Part shown: one piece after another, positions 36,789-51,700 of the stretch
How positions within the stretch are numbered: position 1 is the first letter of the stretch
Layout: the number at the start of each line of letters is the position of its first letter
Source of the DNA: Strongylocentrotus droebachiensis
Lineage: Eukaryota > Echinodermata > Echinoidea > Camarodonta > Strongylocentrotidae
Direction of reading: 5' to 3'
Assembly (NCBI GenBank): GCA_035222895.1
Contig: JAVYIG010006849.1
Coordinates: forward strand, 46,894-110,893
Length of the DNA: 64,000 bases
The notes under the pieces: model-generated
What the model saw: the letters and a program-made list of their open reading frames with translations, nothing else
Told to the model about the DNA's origin: nothing
Databases searched by the model: none
Program-made: the position numbers and the translations under genes

Positions 36789-39700
36789 GTCTTCTCTTCT
36801 CTAAACTTTCCCTTCTCCTCTCCGATCTCTCTTTATCTCTTTTCCTGTTCTCCACCATTCTCTTCATCTTTCAGTTTAGGGTCTCATCATAATTACTTTG
36901 AGCATTTGTTTTATAGATGAATGGAAAATGTGTGTTTGATATTGGTTGCATGAAGCGTATACATAATATTAACCTTTTGTATATAGTCATTACCAGTGGT
37001 GTTTATCTTTCGTTTATATCATAGGTAAAATATCATGAGGATCATTATGCATATCTCAACATCATTGACAGTCTTAAATCACGCATAAGTACATGAATCA
37101 ATATAACCAGTACACATCTTTAACCTAACATGTATTATAAGTGTGGTTCCTTATTTTACGATAACAGTTGCAGTGTGTATAATTATCCTGCTTTCACTGG
37201 GTCACTGACCCTTTTAGGCCTCTTCTTTCTTGGCAAGAACTATGCACGCAATTAAGATCTGGGTGCAGATCTTCTCTGATGTCTATAATCAAGTCAGTTG
37301 TGACGTCATACAAATTTAAAGCAGAGAGTCGATTAACTCATTAAAGTTGTAATGTATGCCTATAAAATAGAAATGCATGTAATGGCAATCTAGTGTTGAT
37401 ATAGAAGGCCAACCGTGTCAGAGTTTGGGCATTGAGTATCTGTGGTTATACCCAAAACCAAGAACTGGGAACAGATTTTTTCTGATGTCTATAATCAAGT
37501 CAGTTGTGACGTCACCCACATTTAAAGCAGAATGTTGTTATTAAAGTCGTTAATGTCAAACTCTGGTCCGAGTTATATTCAGAAACACGATTAATGGCAA
37601 TCTGGTCTGAATAAAGAAGAAACATGTTGTCAGAACACGGAATTTTGAGTTTAGTGGTTACACAAAATCCAAGATCATGGTTACCGGTTTTCTTAGATAT
37701 CTATTACAAGTCAGTGTTGACGTCATACAAATTCAAACTACTTCGGCCACACATTAAAAGACATCAAAGTCTCTTGAAAAATTCATTGAAAAGAAAGATA
37801 GAAGGTGTGAGACAAAGAGGGAAACCAAGAACTCGGCGGGATGGGAACACGGAGTGGAATCATTCTGCAAGAGTGAACTAGGGTGGACTGTGTGGAAAAG
37901 TGTTGCAATCAATTTCGGAGCTGGGAGAAGATACCTCGATAGATAGACAAATTCAAAGCAGAGAGTGCCGTTTTTCTAGGCCCACGTTAAAGCCATAATA
38001 TATGCAATTAATGACTATCTTGTGTTGATAACGATTGCCTATCAATGCCGGATCCATAATTATTTGAAAGAGGGGGCTGAATTTGTAGAATCCGCGAATA
38101 TCTGCTTAAATAGTGTTTCATAATGTGGAATGTTTTCGTTCCCATGCAGGGAGAGGGAGAGGGGACTCTGTCATTTCTTTCCTATCACTCTGTATACCCA
38201 TGATTTCAAGACGTGTTGCATCGCACCTCGTGCAATTGTGGTTTACTTTCCATTCCCCTTTAAGCGATGCCCCCCCCCCCATTTTTTTTTATAAGAATGG
38301 TGTAAAGTTTAAGAATAGATAATCATGAATAATGGTGGGGATCTCTCTCCATCTCGGTAATGATTGATTCGCATTCCTAAAACGGAGGAGCTTAGGACTA
38401 GGAATACACTTGGGTAATACACCTGGAAGGTGTTCTCATTTCTAAAGCAGGTCAAATGATGACGTAGTATTCGTTCATCGTAACGGTTAACTGTTAAAAT
38501 ACAAGAATATTCAGTAGGCTGCGTCTTCGAATAAACAAAGGGTTTTGTAGTTGTATAGGAATTTTTCTATATCTCTTTGTAAATATCGGAAATACTTTCT
38601 GTGTTGTATAGTTTGTACTTATGTATTCCATCTTTCTTTGTTTCTGTTCATATTTATACTTTCAGATAATTGCCAATATTACACTAGTTTTTTTCTTCCT
38701 TAATCAAATCTTCTAGATGATAATTCAAATTCTGATAATTTAGTGCATTTTAAATTCTTGTCGATTCATTTAATCAAATTAAAATCGATAAGCATAAAAG
38801 TATCTCGCATCAATAACAGCCGGTCTGGACACCCAACCCCTCAACAACTCTTGGCAGGCAAACGAACCCTTTTTAGCACATCCAGGATAGTCGTCTGCCT
38901 AGCTGCTGGCTGCTTGCTCGGGATGAAATGACAGAGCATCAGGAAGATTGGAGAGACTCCGAGTCTGGAGAAGGGCAGAGGATCCACGTCCCTATCCTCA
39001 TCAGCTCCAGATTGCCAAATATCCCGTTATTTGAACTATCCCGATCGCAAATTATCCAGTTAATTTGCGTTTCCATCAGCTCGAAGTTGCAATTAGCGGG
39101 ATATTTGGGCGAGATAATCATTCCAAGATATATTGGGCTAGTTTGCAAAATATCCCACTATTTGTCCGGTGCGTCTTCACCAGCCCGAAGACTCGCACTA
39201 TGCGCGAACGCTGAGCAAAATATCTCGAGCTAATTTCTCGAGCTTGAGTTTTAAATTTCGAGGCAAAGTCCCGAGTTGATGAGGACGCGTTTTGTAACTT
39301 CGAGATAATTTCTCAGAATAGCGGGTTATTTGGCAATCTCGAGCTGATGATGACAGGCCCTATAGATAGCGGCTGATTTGACATTAGAGTTGGCTCGGGT
39401 GTGTTTTTGAACCATTTGAAGACAGGTGGTTTAAAGAATTGATACTTGATTTTTGGTATTGGTGTTTGAAATGAAATGATGACATGTGGCACGGATTTGG
39501 AAATGTTCAGGGCATCGGTATTTATCCGATAATAATGTAACTTCATAAATCTCGAGACCACATGAAGAAATCTCGACGCTAACGTTGGAAAGGATTTGAC
39601 AGACAAAAAATCATTTAAAAACGGAAGAATATATAGTTTGATTTCCTGCGCAAGCTATTTAATACTACCACAGTTTAAACCATTATTGAAGGGAAAGTCC

Positions 39701-42700
39701 ACCCTGATAATAGAAGAAGCAGAAAAATGAGAGGAAACGGTCAGTGAAAGTTTGAGCAAAATCCAGTTAAAACACAAACTGGCAACTCTTCGACGCATAT
39801 GTCGGGGTCCCTCCCATTCGTTCTGTAATATGAATATTAATATTAATCAGAAATGTATATTTCCCAAAAGAAAACGTTCAATAATACCTGCACCCTAAAT
39901 ATAATCATTAAAAATGTGTTTCTATCCAAACACTATATAAAAACATTTTTTTCTTCCGTCACCAATAACTAAGAAAATGAAAGTTTATGAAATCTGAGGA
40001 GAGAGCAAAATTGGAGAGGATCTCTCAAGATGCGTCACAGTGTTACCAATTTCTGTTTCACTGATGACAACTTTTAAGATTCACAATTTTCTTGATTTAA
40101 TCGGATTTTGCTTAACCTTTCACTAATTTGTTTCTCTTCTTTTTTCTGTTGCTATTAATACAAGCTAATTGTTCGAGTGGACTTCCCCTTTAACTGATCA
40201 TTACCGTTATAGCCGTCAACAGGCATGACAGGTTTAAAACAAATACTTGCATGCATGAATCTAAGCCCAATATGACGAAAGAAAACTTTGTAACACTTTA
40301 ATTAGAACTGTATTGGATTTCAAGCTGTGACAATTCCTTTCTGCATGTACAAGGAGAAACGTACCTTAAAAGGTATATGACGCGGACATTTTTAATAAAA
40401 GGCTATGATAGCGTCTGTATTTTGCTAAGTGAAATTCAAGTCCTTAAATTAAACCATGGATGGAATAATCTTCAACAGGTCGTGTCATAACATGTTTATG
40501 AATCATTTAATCTTAGATGAGCTCTAATTGGTCGCTTCCAAACTAACTTCAAGGAATTCAATCCGTTCGGCTCTTTCCGATATTCGATATTCCATTGAAT
40601 GATGACTTCAAAGCCGCCATATTGGATTTCAACCAGGTCAGCCCTTGATCGCCGTAATTCGGCCACCCTTCGAATTAAGTCGTTTGACATATTTAAGGTT
40701 TTATTTGTCTGTTACCTGATTGATATGATCAAACGAATAGAAAATGTTGTTGTTTTAGGGGTACCTTCATATCTTGACCTAGTTATTCAATCTTCTAGAT
40801 ATCGGTGGCGCATTTAAGTCAACCGATTGAGATTTACTGTTTTCTTTGTAGATTATTCTCCCTTTTTATTTTTTTTTAGGATCAACCACCACTTTGATCC
40901 ACATGTAATACTATTTGTGCAAGGAAGAGAAATATACCTTTATTGTTTACTGTATGAAGGGCAGTGGTGAAATAAGCACGTTCCTTAGATATGACACTGA
41001 TCCCCGTTTTACATATTAAATAACACACACTCACAACTCTAATTACACTTTCTATGACCTTACAATGCTGAACATTTTTCGTCTAGGAGAGATTGACGAT
41101 TACAAAACACATTTGGCTATTGTTCTGAAGGGTTACCCCCTAAATCTGAAACTCATTGAAAATTCATGCTGACGCGGACTTCAGGAAGCAGGTTGTTTCG
41201 GTTTCGTAAAATCTATAGTTTATCAAATTATAGATCTTTCATCAACATTTAATCACTATAGAAAATTTTAGTTTTGGTCAGATTTTGCAATGCAAACACA
41301 TTAGGCCTGTAAATGCTGTAACTGAATTTTTAACTGAATGTAAAACAAAATAAAAATGTTTAAAAAATAAGCTTTGATGATACATGTTATAATGTTGGTT
41401 TGCAAAGTATTTTTTGATGATTCTTTCAAGTAATTTTTTCAAAGAAAGTTAATAATATGTGATAATGGAGGGGGCACCCCCCCCCCCCCAATCCCGACGC
41501 CCCTGAAATCGACCAAGATGCCACTTCTGCTATAATTGTACAGCGGCAGTCTCGTCACAGAGGATGGTCCAGGAGTATGACAGTAATAGGGTAAAGTCAA
41601 TGTAGATTGATAACAGACTCGACGGATGTCCTGCCTGTTGGAAGCCATGAGGTGTCATGTCAGGTCAGGAGAAGGGACAAGAAATTTCCCCCATTTATCT
41701 AAATTTAACACCTAAGGAATGCGTAATACGCATTAAGATTTAGTCACCTTCCTGTAATGACTTATAGAAAGGTTGACTGAAGAAGCATCGTGGTATTAAA
41801 AGCAATATAAGTACTCGTATGCTGCTTTATATGATATCATAATCATGTCTATAAGTTTGATGCATTGAAGGATATTAGATGTCATTTGATTTGGTGTATA
41901 GTTTGTCATTCTTCCCAATTTTGAAATCTCTTTTTTTTTAAATTGACACATCCTTTCACTTCTTCTTCTTCTTCATCTCCTCCTCTTCTTCTTCTTCTTC
42001 CTCTCCATCTCCTCTACCTCCTCCTTTTTATTCCCCCTCTTCATTTTTCATCCTCAGCATTGACTTTCCTCATCACCTTGCTTTCCCCTTGCTTGCACGC
42101 TTCCACATTATTCTAATGTTCCTACTTCTCATATCGTTGGAAAAAAATCAAAAGTATTCTTTTAAATAGTGCATGCCCCTATTTATTACGGGATTAACAA
42201 CATCAAAATTATCAAGTTCTTTTAATGGAAGTTTTTCATGATACCAGAAGGAAACAACATGACATTGACTCACACGGACTTCTTATAGAGAAAACACAGA
42301 CTCCATGCTGTACATGGGGTGCAGGAGAAGAGAGTATGGTTTGGCATGGGGCGAGGGTCTCTTTCTCTTCCGCACAGATGTCAAGTAACTTCCTGTTCGA
42401 ACTTGAGACTCCTGAAGAGTGATCTTGTTTTCCAGAGCACCCTCTAGCAAGTATCATAGCCTGAAAGTCGTTGTTCACTAGTTCGACTTTATCTTATTCG
42501 TTTATAATTTCTTTCCAATTTGTTTCATATTTTCATTTTCGTAAAAGCAGTCTCTCTAGATTTTGGCATAGTACACTATCTTTGTCTAAGCGCTTGAAGT
42601 TGCAATACGTTCTGTAAGTTCGATTTATTTGCTTATTCAATCTTTAGAAAATAATGTGATGGTTTCATGTGTAGATTTATTAGTTCATATTTTAATGTAT

Positions 42701-45700
42701 CTGTTTGTTTATATTGATATGAAAGAACGTATTCAATATGCCCTGCATTATATAAGTTTATCCTTTTATCAACAAACTGAAACGTAGATATGTCATGAAT
42801 ATTATATAAGTATAAGTAGGCCGGTTTGGGGGAATCTAAAAACTGAAATAGTTCAACGAGCCAAGTTCCAATTCGTTCTTCTACAATATAAGGTCCGTGA
42901 TAAGAGAAAGACAATTAAGGTATAGGTTAATGTATTAAATGAATATTCATAAAGATAAAAAAAAACACTTGTCTCTATTAAAACGACATCCCTTGATTGT
43001 ATTTCTGTGACTCAAAATGTTCATTTCCAGTCACGTGTCAAAACAAATTCTTCGACCAAGCGGAGATTCCAAACAACAAATGCCTCCGCCGGAAATACTA
43101 TTTTGAGCGGTGACTTATCCTAAGGGGCTACGCGACTTCCGTTTGCCCTTAAGAAAGCGAAGTGATTTAAGGGGAAAATAAGCTTTTTATTTATAATAAA
43201 AAGTCAATATAGTAATAGTGAAACTGATTATGTTGATTTTGTTAATTTTTCAAGTCAAAATTTGAGTCAATTAACTATTACGAATATCATTTAATTCCAA
43301 ATGACCAAGGAATGACATTTGAATTTTGCAAAGTTTTGCCGAATGTAATTTTAATAGTTTATTATATTTTGTTCATGGTAAGCGTATTATTCTACCATTT
43401 CATCATGATGTCATGAAAAATACAGTTGAATTTATAACCACAGACGTGGCAAGTAGGATAGTGCATGCCGCCAGGAAAAATTTCACCATTATTTTGAGGA
43501 AGAGATGACATCCGTCTTAAACACTGAACAACAGGACAAGACAATTAATGTCTCTATCAACTCAGAGACTTCAATACATGAAGGAAATCTGGACCTTTGT
43601 CAAGGCAAGATAATGAATGCCCCATACATCCTAAATTGTCTCCATAGCGTCGGTAAAACACCAAAGGGATTTGAGTAAAATAGAATACATCCGCACTCAC
43701 AGACAAACGGAAGTGAGAATCCTTAAATTGGCAAATAACGTCTTAAATTACTTCCGGAGCATGGGATGTGTACATCATCACACCATTTGGAATGACTGGG
43801 ACTACGATGTTTGCATAAGTTATTTGGTTAAATTCAATGTCAGGAAGGCAATGACAGCTGACTCTGTGAAGAAGGGTACAGTAAATAGGTCGTGGGGATG
43901 CCCCCCCCCCACACACACACACACACACACACACTCACGCACTCACAATTGGCACTCATGACTTGACAACAAAATGAACATACAATATGAATAGTTTCAT
44001 TGATTGAAGCCCCCCCCCCCCCCCCTCCCAGCCCGCCCCACCTACTCCAGTCCCCTTATAGACATAACATTGGAGAACAAGTTAATTTGGACATAATCAA
44101 GTTAAACTCGTTCAGAATCGTAATCAAGGTCATTTCCTGTGGAAAATTTCGAACCATGGTTCTTCACTTTGATGTTTAGAACAAAGCAAAATAGTCCACG
44201 GAAATCGAGAGAGAATGTGTAGATGAGGGAGGGGGGAGAAGCTGACTGCCTGTAAAGCAAACCCCACATCTCACCCTCTTTAAAGCTTATCTGCCGTAGT
44301 TTACAGGAGGGATTAGAGCGCCCTGCAAGGTCACTGGACAGGTGGTTATCTCATCAACTCAGCTCTCAGTTAACATAAGAAAAAGAGGATCATGGGGGAC
44401 CAATGGTTACCGATTAGGCATTGTTTGTTATATAGAGGGCGCAAGTAGCTACAAGTAGTGCAGTGGGCCTTTAACTATTACATACAAACACAAATACAAT
44501 CGACTCCCTAACCAATGGTTCCACACCGAGCTATAGCCCGACCCCGCCACTTACACGCTCATCAGGACACCTGTCCAACTAACGAGACTGATTTTGCTAA
44601 AATTATATTAAAATAAATCCACCGTAAAAGGGTATATGCCTCGTGTGATTAGGAATAAAATAGTGATAAACAGTAGAAAGGGGGCCTTTATCACCCATAT
44701 TTCATGCAGGCGCGGATCCAGGATTTCTTAGGGGGGGGGGGCCAAATTTGAAATTATGCGAGCCAAATATTGGTACGTAATAATGACCAACAGTGACGTA
44801 ATGCGGGGGGGGTGGGGGGGGGGGGGGTCGGTGGGGGGAGGGACGAGTTTCCCCCTCCCTCCTCCGCGAACGCGGAAGTTTTGACGTTTCATTAAATTAT
44901 TAGAGAAAGAAGACGATTCGTTGTACCCTTCTCAAAAATAATTCTCGTCTGAATTTAGTTTTTCCCCTCCCGCGCGAAGCACGAAAAAATTTACGATTTA
45001 TTAAATTATTACGATTCTTTGGAGAGTTCTCGACTCTTAATCCTCGTCTGAATTCAGGTTCCCCCCCTCCCGCGCTTCGCGCGGAAGCTTTTTAAGTTTC
45101 CTTTAATCATAAGAGAAAGAAGACGATTCGTTGTACAGTTTTCGACACTAATCCTCGTCTGAAATCAGTTTTCCCCCTTCCGCGCGAAGCGTGGAAGCTT
45201 TTACGATTCATTAAATCATTAGAGAAAGAAGACGATTCGTTATACCGTTTTCGAAAATAATCCTCGTCGGAATTTAGTTCCTCCTACATCCCGCGCGAAG
45301 CGCGGAAGGTAACATTAAATCATTAAAGATTCGTATTACCGTTCTCGCCTCTGAATCCTCGTCTGAATTCAGGTTCCCCCCCCCCCCTCCCGCGCAAAGC
45401 GCGGAAGTTTTTACGTTTCATTCAATCATTAGAGAAAGAACACGATTCGTTGTACCGTTCTCGACTCTTAATCCTCGTCTTAATTCAGTCCCCCCCCCCC
45501 CCCTTCCCGCGCGAAGCGCGGAAGCTTTTAAGTTTCATAAGATTTTGAGAGAAAGAAGACGATTGGCTGTACAGTTTTCGACTCTTAATCCTCGTCTGAA
45601 TTCAGCTCCCCCCCCTCCCGCGCTAAGCGCGGAAGCTTATACGTTTCAATAAATCATTCGAAAGAAGACGATTCGTTGTACAGTTCTCGACTCTTAATCC

Positions 45701-48700
45701 TCGTCCGAATTCAGGTCCCCCCCCCCTTCCCGCGCGAAGCGCGAGAGCTTTTAAGTTTAATAAGATTATGAGAGAAAGAAGACGATTGGCTGTACAGTTC
45801 TCGACTCTTAATCCTCGTCTGAATTCAGGTACCCCCCTGCCGCGCGAAGCGCGAAAGTTTTTTATTTTCATTAAATCATTAGAGAAAGAAGACGATTTGT
45901 TGTACCGTTCTCGAAAATAATCCTCGTCGGAATTTAGTTTCTCCTCTCCCCTCCTGAGCGAAGCTTTGACGTTTCATTAAATTATTAGATTTGCTCCTTT
46001 TTCTTCCTACGTCCTCTTCCGATTTGGGGGACCCCCCCCCCCCCCCTGGCTACGCGCCTGCGGTCAGATAAACACATTTTGATACCTTGACCGACCCCGC
46101 AAGCTCAGGGGTTTAAGGCAATAAATTGCGGTCAGATAATCATTCAGGGGCCCGCCTTAGGGCCCCTGGTGGGGTCGAGGCGGCTGAGCCGGCCCCGGAA
46201 GCTCAGGGGTTTTAGGCGTTTAATTAAGGTCAGATGTGCATTTTTTTTTGTATACCTTATTATTTTATGACACTGGCAGGTCACTATTTGGCGTGGGTTC
46301 CAGGGGGCGGAGCCCCAAAAAATCAGGGGTTTTAGGCATTAAATTACCGTCAGATGAGCATCTAAGGGCCCGCCGTAGTGTCCTAGGTGGAATCCAGGGG
46401 CAGAGCCCCCGGGAGCTTAGGGGTTTTAGGCATTTAATCACGGTCAGATGAGCATATTTAGATGCCTCATTATTTTTTAACACTGGCAGTTAACTATTCT
46501 TTCTTTCTTGCGCTCATTCTATTTTATTTCTCTTTAATATACTTTTTCAAAAAAGTGGGGGGGGGGAGGGAGCTCGAGGCTCCCAATCCCCGCCCCACCT
46601 CGGGCCTGACATGTAGGAATCTCAAGAATCATATTTCTTGCCTGGCTGTAAATTTAGTAATTTGTCATTCTCCAACAAACACATACAAACATATTTACTA
46701 AAAAGTGAGGAAAAATCTCGGAAATTATGTCATTTCTTTCCTTTTCCTTCCTTCTCTCTTATTTTTTTGATTGAGGGGGGGGGGGTCAACAGCCTGGGAG
46801 GCAAGGCCCTTTCGGCCTCCTGATCTCCTTCTTCCCCCTTTTCTTTTTTTTCTTCCTCTTCTTGCTTTCCCTTCTCTCCTCTTTCCCTTTCCCTTCTTTT
46901 CCTTTCTTCTCTCTTTTTTTTTTTTTTTGGCGGGGGGGGGGGCCAAGACCCACTCGGCCCCCCCCCCCTGGATCCGCGCCTGATTTCATGAAACATCGTG
47001 AAAACAGGAAGAACGAAATTAGATTTGCGGCATGTATTACTGTAATGTCAGAAGCACTTTCTTGCCTCGATAAAACGCGAGACTGTGATAGCGAGTGCTG
47101 CGTTTTGACAGGCAGGAGTTTGGCAATGGAAGTGAACGAAGTTGATACAAATATGACTTCTTCTTTTTTGTATAATACAGGCTAGATAACTGTTCTTGTG
47201 CTTTATGATAGTACCTTTGTTAAATAACATTCGTTTTAAGAGCAGGAGCTTGATTATTTTCATAACTACATTCCAAAATGTTACAAGGCTTGCTCTCTCT
47301 CTCTCTCTCTTCAATATTAAAGGTGACCAGGGGTTGTTTCACAAAGACTAAGATTGACTTTAAGTTATACTTACCTGTACCTAAGGCAGGTTATTCATGA
47401 CATTGGTTGCTCTCGCCATTATGATGTCTAGATATCATATTTTCCTTCAATAATGAAATATAAAAAATGTAAATTCTGTAGATTTGTGACCATGATTTGT
47501 ACACCCTTTGAGAGATCAATGCCAGTTAAAGGTGAGAGCAAACAGTGGCATGGACGGCATGCCCAGAAAAATCATAAATATATTTAATTTGAAGAAAGAA
47601 ATATATTAGAACATAATAGTTGCTACTACCAGTCGCTTAATAAAGTCCAATTACCTAAAGAAGATAACTGTTTTGTGAAAGTATAGAACATCTGAACGGC
47701 AGCCACCGTTTATGCGTTGATCTGACATTTGTTCTGGGCTTTACTTCGTCAAAGATGTAGGAATGGGGTTAGGACTTCTAATGGGTTTTAGGTTAGGTAT
47801 AGTGTTGGATCCAGGATTGAATGTCGTACAACCTTAAATATACACCCTACCAGTAAAACAAAAATCATCCAGTACCTGTGGGACAATTTCTTCAACCAGT
47901 TGCTGTCTTTCATCGAGAGACAGTCTGTCAGCAGATCATGACATGGTGATTACAAATTCTTATTTTATCCACATCCTTGTATATTTCACCATATCGTAAC
48001 CTTGACATTCTAAACGATGATTGTATCTTCGATTAAGATAAGGAAATAAGGCTCAAACAGTTCGGTCTGGGTGACTGAAAGATTGAATGAATGTCTGAGC
48101 TAATTTAGACTCGAACATCAGCCTTTTCACACACAGCTAAAATTATATAAACATGATTAGTATAAACGTGTTTAAACTAATCACCTGAACATACGACATC
48201 ATTCACACACAGAAATTTCGGTGCGATCGTTAATCGTTTCGTTAATCGTTCCATTGCGCATTAAAGGTCATGTCATATCAATCAAAGCGCACGCTCCATC
48301 CAGTTTAAACACGTCTGAAACACGTTTAAACACGAATAACCTTTCACACACAAAATGTCAAGCTCTCTAGATACGAACTTCGTATCTGCAGCCTGCTTTT
48401 AGGGGCGTATGAATCGCGACTTCGTATCTATCCCAACATCGTATAAACGATGTTCACACTGGGAACATTTTCTATAAACATGTTTAAAACTGTTGAGTTA
48501 AACACGTTTATACTAATCATCTCTGGATACGATGAATTTTAGCTGTGTGTGAAAAGGCTGTAGTCGAACAAACGATGAGTCGTGTTTACAAAACACAGAA
48601 AGTACACTTTCTAGATATCAAACTTATTCATCTTTCCTATAGCTACATATTTTTATGTTAGTACTGAAAAAACTTGGCCATACTGGAGGGAAACACTGGG

Positions 48701-51700
48701 ATTTTCCTCATTTTTATTTTAACCATACATGTAATTTAATTCGTCTCTCGCATTTTGTTTAATATTATTTTTGGAAGATGTTGTCGTCCAGTCAAAAATA
48801 TTTGACAGAAGAAATAATGTTCGTCTTTAACCCTGCGTCTTTTTAATTCCGAGCATAATGCGCATGCACTAGTAATATTGGACGTGTTACTTGAGTTCTG
48901 GTAATGCGATTGCATTGTGAAAGAAAAGGTGTGGAATGGATCCGAAAATTTGATCATATACATGTAGCATGTAAGTAATGGTGTGTAATGCAAGGTTCTG
49001 GAGTCATCAAAATCATCATAAATTTGGCAGAGTCTTTGTAAAATAAAAATCACTTACACAGAAAGATGTATATGGGACAAAACACATGGTGTCGGGGTTA
49101 GTACTACCCTGATTTCCTTATCTTTCTCTGCTCATTACCCAGCCAGTATACATTTTCTTCAAAAATTGTTTGGCACATGACATTTATTTGTAATCTTGAA
49201 CATTCAGTGTAAGTTTTGTTAGATTCTGTGAGAATTCATTTTCTTTTTTTACCAGAACTCAAGTTTATCTTTAAGTGTGTATAAATATTGTTGCATATGG
49301 GAGTAATTCTCAGCAATAATGTTCACCCCTTTATAAAAAGGAGGTGACGGCCGCACTAGTTTATGGCTACTGGAGAAACGATGTATTCTTGAGGCGCAGC
49401 CATGGCAACACGATGAGGTTGTTTTAGAAATCTTGAGGTTCCTTGAGGAAGTTGGCCAGATTAGAAAGGTTCCGCCCTTGAATGTGGTCTATGAGTTTCT
49501 ATGCACTCTCTCAAAATAGCCGGAATATACCGTAGGGGGGCTAAATTACCCTATGACGTCATCGTTGAGAAAGTCTTTCACAGTGTTCACCTCGAACCGT
49601 TTTATTACATGTTCCGAAAATAAAGAACGTCATGTTTGATCCTAATTACCTTCAACACGTAAATTAATAAAACAAGGTTAACAGGTGATTGTAAAGCACT
49701 TTGCACACGTTTACAAATTGTAAGTTTTATAACTGTATCTTGTATTTGTATAATAAATATGTTTGACCAAAGACTCGGACAGGCAGACAAAACTACATGT
49801 TAGTTTACAGCATAACTAATTAAATGATTAATGCGTTTGCGTGGCTGTTTGATGTTTTTTTGTGCATACTATTTTAGAGATCTTTGATTAGTTTGCTCTT
49901 TTTTGTCTGTTCTTTTGATCTTTTGAATTCATTTTCAATTATTTGATAGTTTTGCTTTTTGGAGGGTCATTATTTTGTTTTTGTTTACTCTGTCTTTTTT
50001 CACTTTGCCTATATTCAGCCTAGATTCTTCATTCAGAGAGACCGTATTTAGGTTTAGGCGTGAATAAATATCCTTAAAGCTCAGTAATCATATTCTGATA
50101 AACACGACAATCACTCTCTTCTTGATGAATCCATGGTAATTCTGATTTTGAGAATGTGAAATTTTTTCAAAGAGGATTCAAACGTTCGAATTTTACCGAT
50201 AAAAGATATGATTGACCTCAGAATTAACGCAATGATCTGAGTCTTTAGCAAAAATTTCCTGAAAACCAGTGTAACATTGACCACAAATTCTTTCAGGATT
50301 AAGGGTACCAATCGTGCTTCCCGTTTTATAAATCCGGTCAACATTCACATCGAGAAGAGGTTGCCTTGGTAACATAAAGCAATTCTAAATGACTACCCCT
50401 TTTGTAACTGTATTTATGATCTGGGTGTGTCTATAGCTATAGGGCAAACACGTTGCATATGATGAGAGCCAAACGGTTATTAACTGATATGCTGTTACAT
50501 AGATTTAACGCCCTTTTTGCACTAAGCATAACAGAGGACTACGTGAGGGTCCTGAATAGCGCACGAATGTATCATGTCTCCTTTGAGGCAGAAGGGCATT
50601 AGCTCAGATACATTTACAAAGAGTTAACGACGTTCTTGCTATCAGCAGATGATTATTAACATAGCTGTATACGTGAGAGGGTCCTTAATTGCGCACCAAT
50701 AACATCTGGTATAAGAACCAGAATGGTGTTCACTCATAAGTATGATAGTATTTTATATAGAATTGATGCCTTTCCAGCTTGTGTCTGACGAATAGAATCA
50801 CATATTTTTTAGTTTTGGGTCTTGAATGATGCACGATCATAATGATTATATGGTTAGAAACAGAATGACATTAACAAAAATACAGTTTTGTTAGCAGACG
50901 AAGTATAATCGCACAATTCTAACTTCCTTGTGAGATTAGGAGTCCTGCATTACGTGAAAACCCTCACAACCCTTGATCCTTCACGGGCTTGTCATAAGCT
51001 TCGTGTCTATGATACACACCCAAACATTAATCGTTCTTTGATGCCTCATCCTTATCAGTAGCAGGCTAGTCGTAAGGGTAGCTTGACTGGTTTAAGCTCG
51101 AATCATGGCGAATCAGAAAGATTTTAACATGATTAACAGGGAGTAGGCCTATACCTATGGACAATTATGTTTATATAAGCCCATAGCCCTACCAAAATCA
51201 TGATAATCATCGAGATTAACAGGGGTTAGGAGAAATATAAACAAATGAGAACGCGTTTATTCATGTGGTTGATGAAAATATGTTCTTGGCTTTTCAATTT
51301 TCGATCACAGAAAGGAGTAGAATTTATACGAAGCAGTATAATTATGAGGACCGAAATTGAAAGAGAAACTACTTGTATTGTTGAAGACCAGTCAGCTGGT
51401 TAAACTTACAAAGAAAATATCTATCAAACACTTTATACGTGTCATACTGTTTATCAACATTTCAGGACAAAGGCAACTACTTCTCGAAAAGAAGAATTGA
51501 TTTTCAGTTGATTGTATCTTTACTGAAAGCTAAACCTCGCTGTATGAAAAGTAAAGAAGAAAAAACAGTATTTGAAGGGGGTAAATCATAGAAATGCACT
51601 TCCTAAATCTGCGCCATGCCATTACAATCCAAACATCCTATCAGATCCAGACGATATCCCACTTAGCCTTCTTAACCCCTTGCGTCCTGGCCTTCCAACA

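Larger units (their letters stand above)
44707..46982. mobile_element. hAT-like non-autonomous transposon, 2276 bp
   Basis: The ends are 16-bp terminal inverted repeats: CAGGCGCGGATCCAGG at 44707-44722 and its reverse complement at 46967-46982. The flanks carry a perfect 8-bp target duplication, ATTTCATG, at 44699-44706 and 46983-46990. Eight-base duplications and CAG-starting ends fit the hAT superfamily. No transposase frame is present. The interior is made of two tandem arrays (44860-46010 and 46050-46460), long G/C homopolymers and pyrimidine tracts. It must have been mobilised in trans, if at all. Confidence 0.85.

Noticed and set aside
37225-38040. CRISPR-like array
   Set aside because: The units are about 206 bases, diverged and contiguous, with no short repeat/spacer pattern, in a eukaryotic intron.
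46725-46996. Several overlapping open frames of about 60-90 codons
   Set aside because: They come from poly-T/poly-C and AG-rich sequence at the right end of the hAT-like element.
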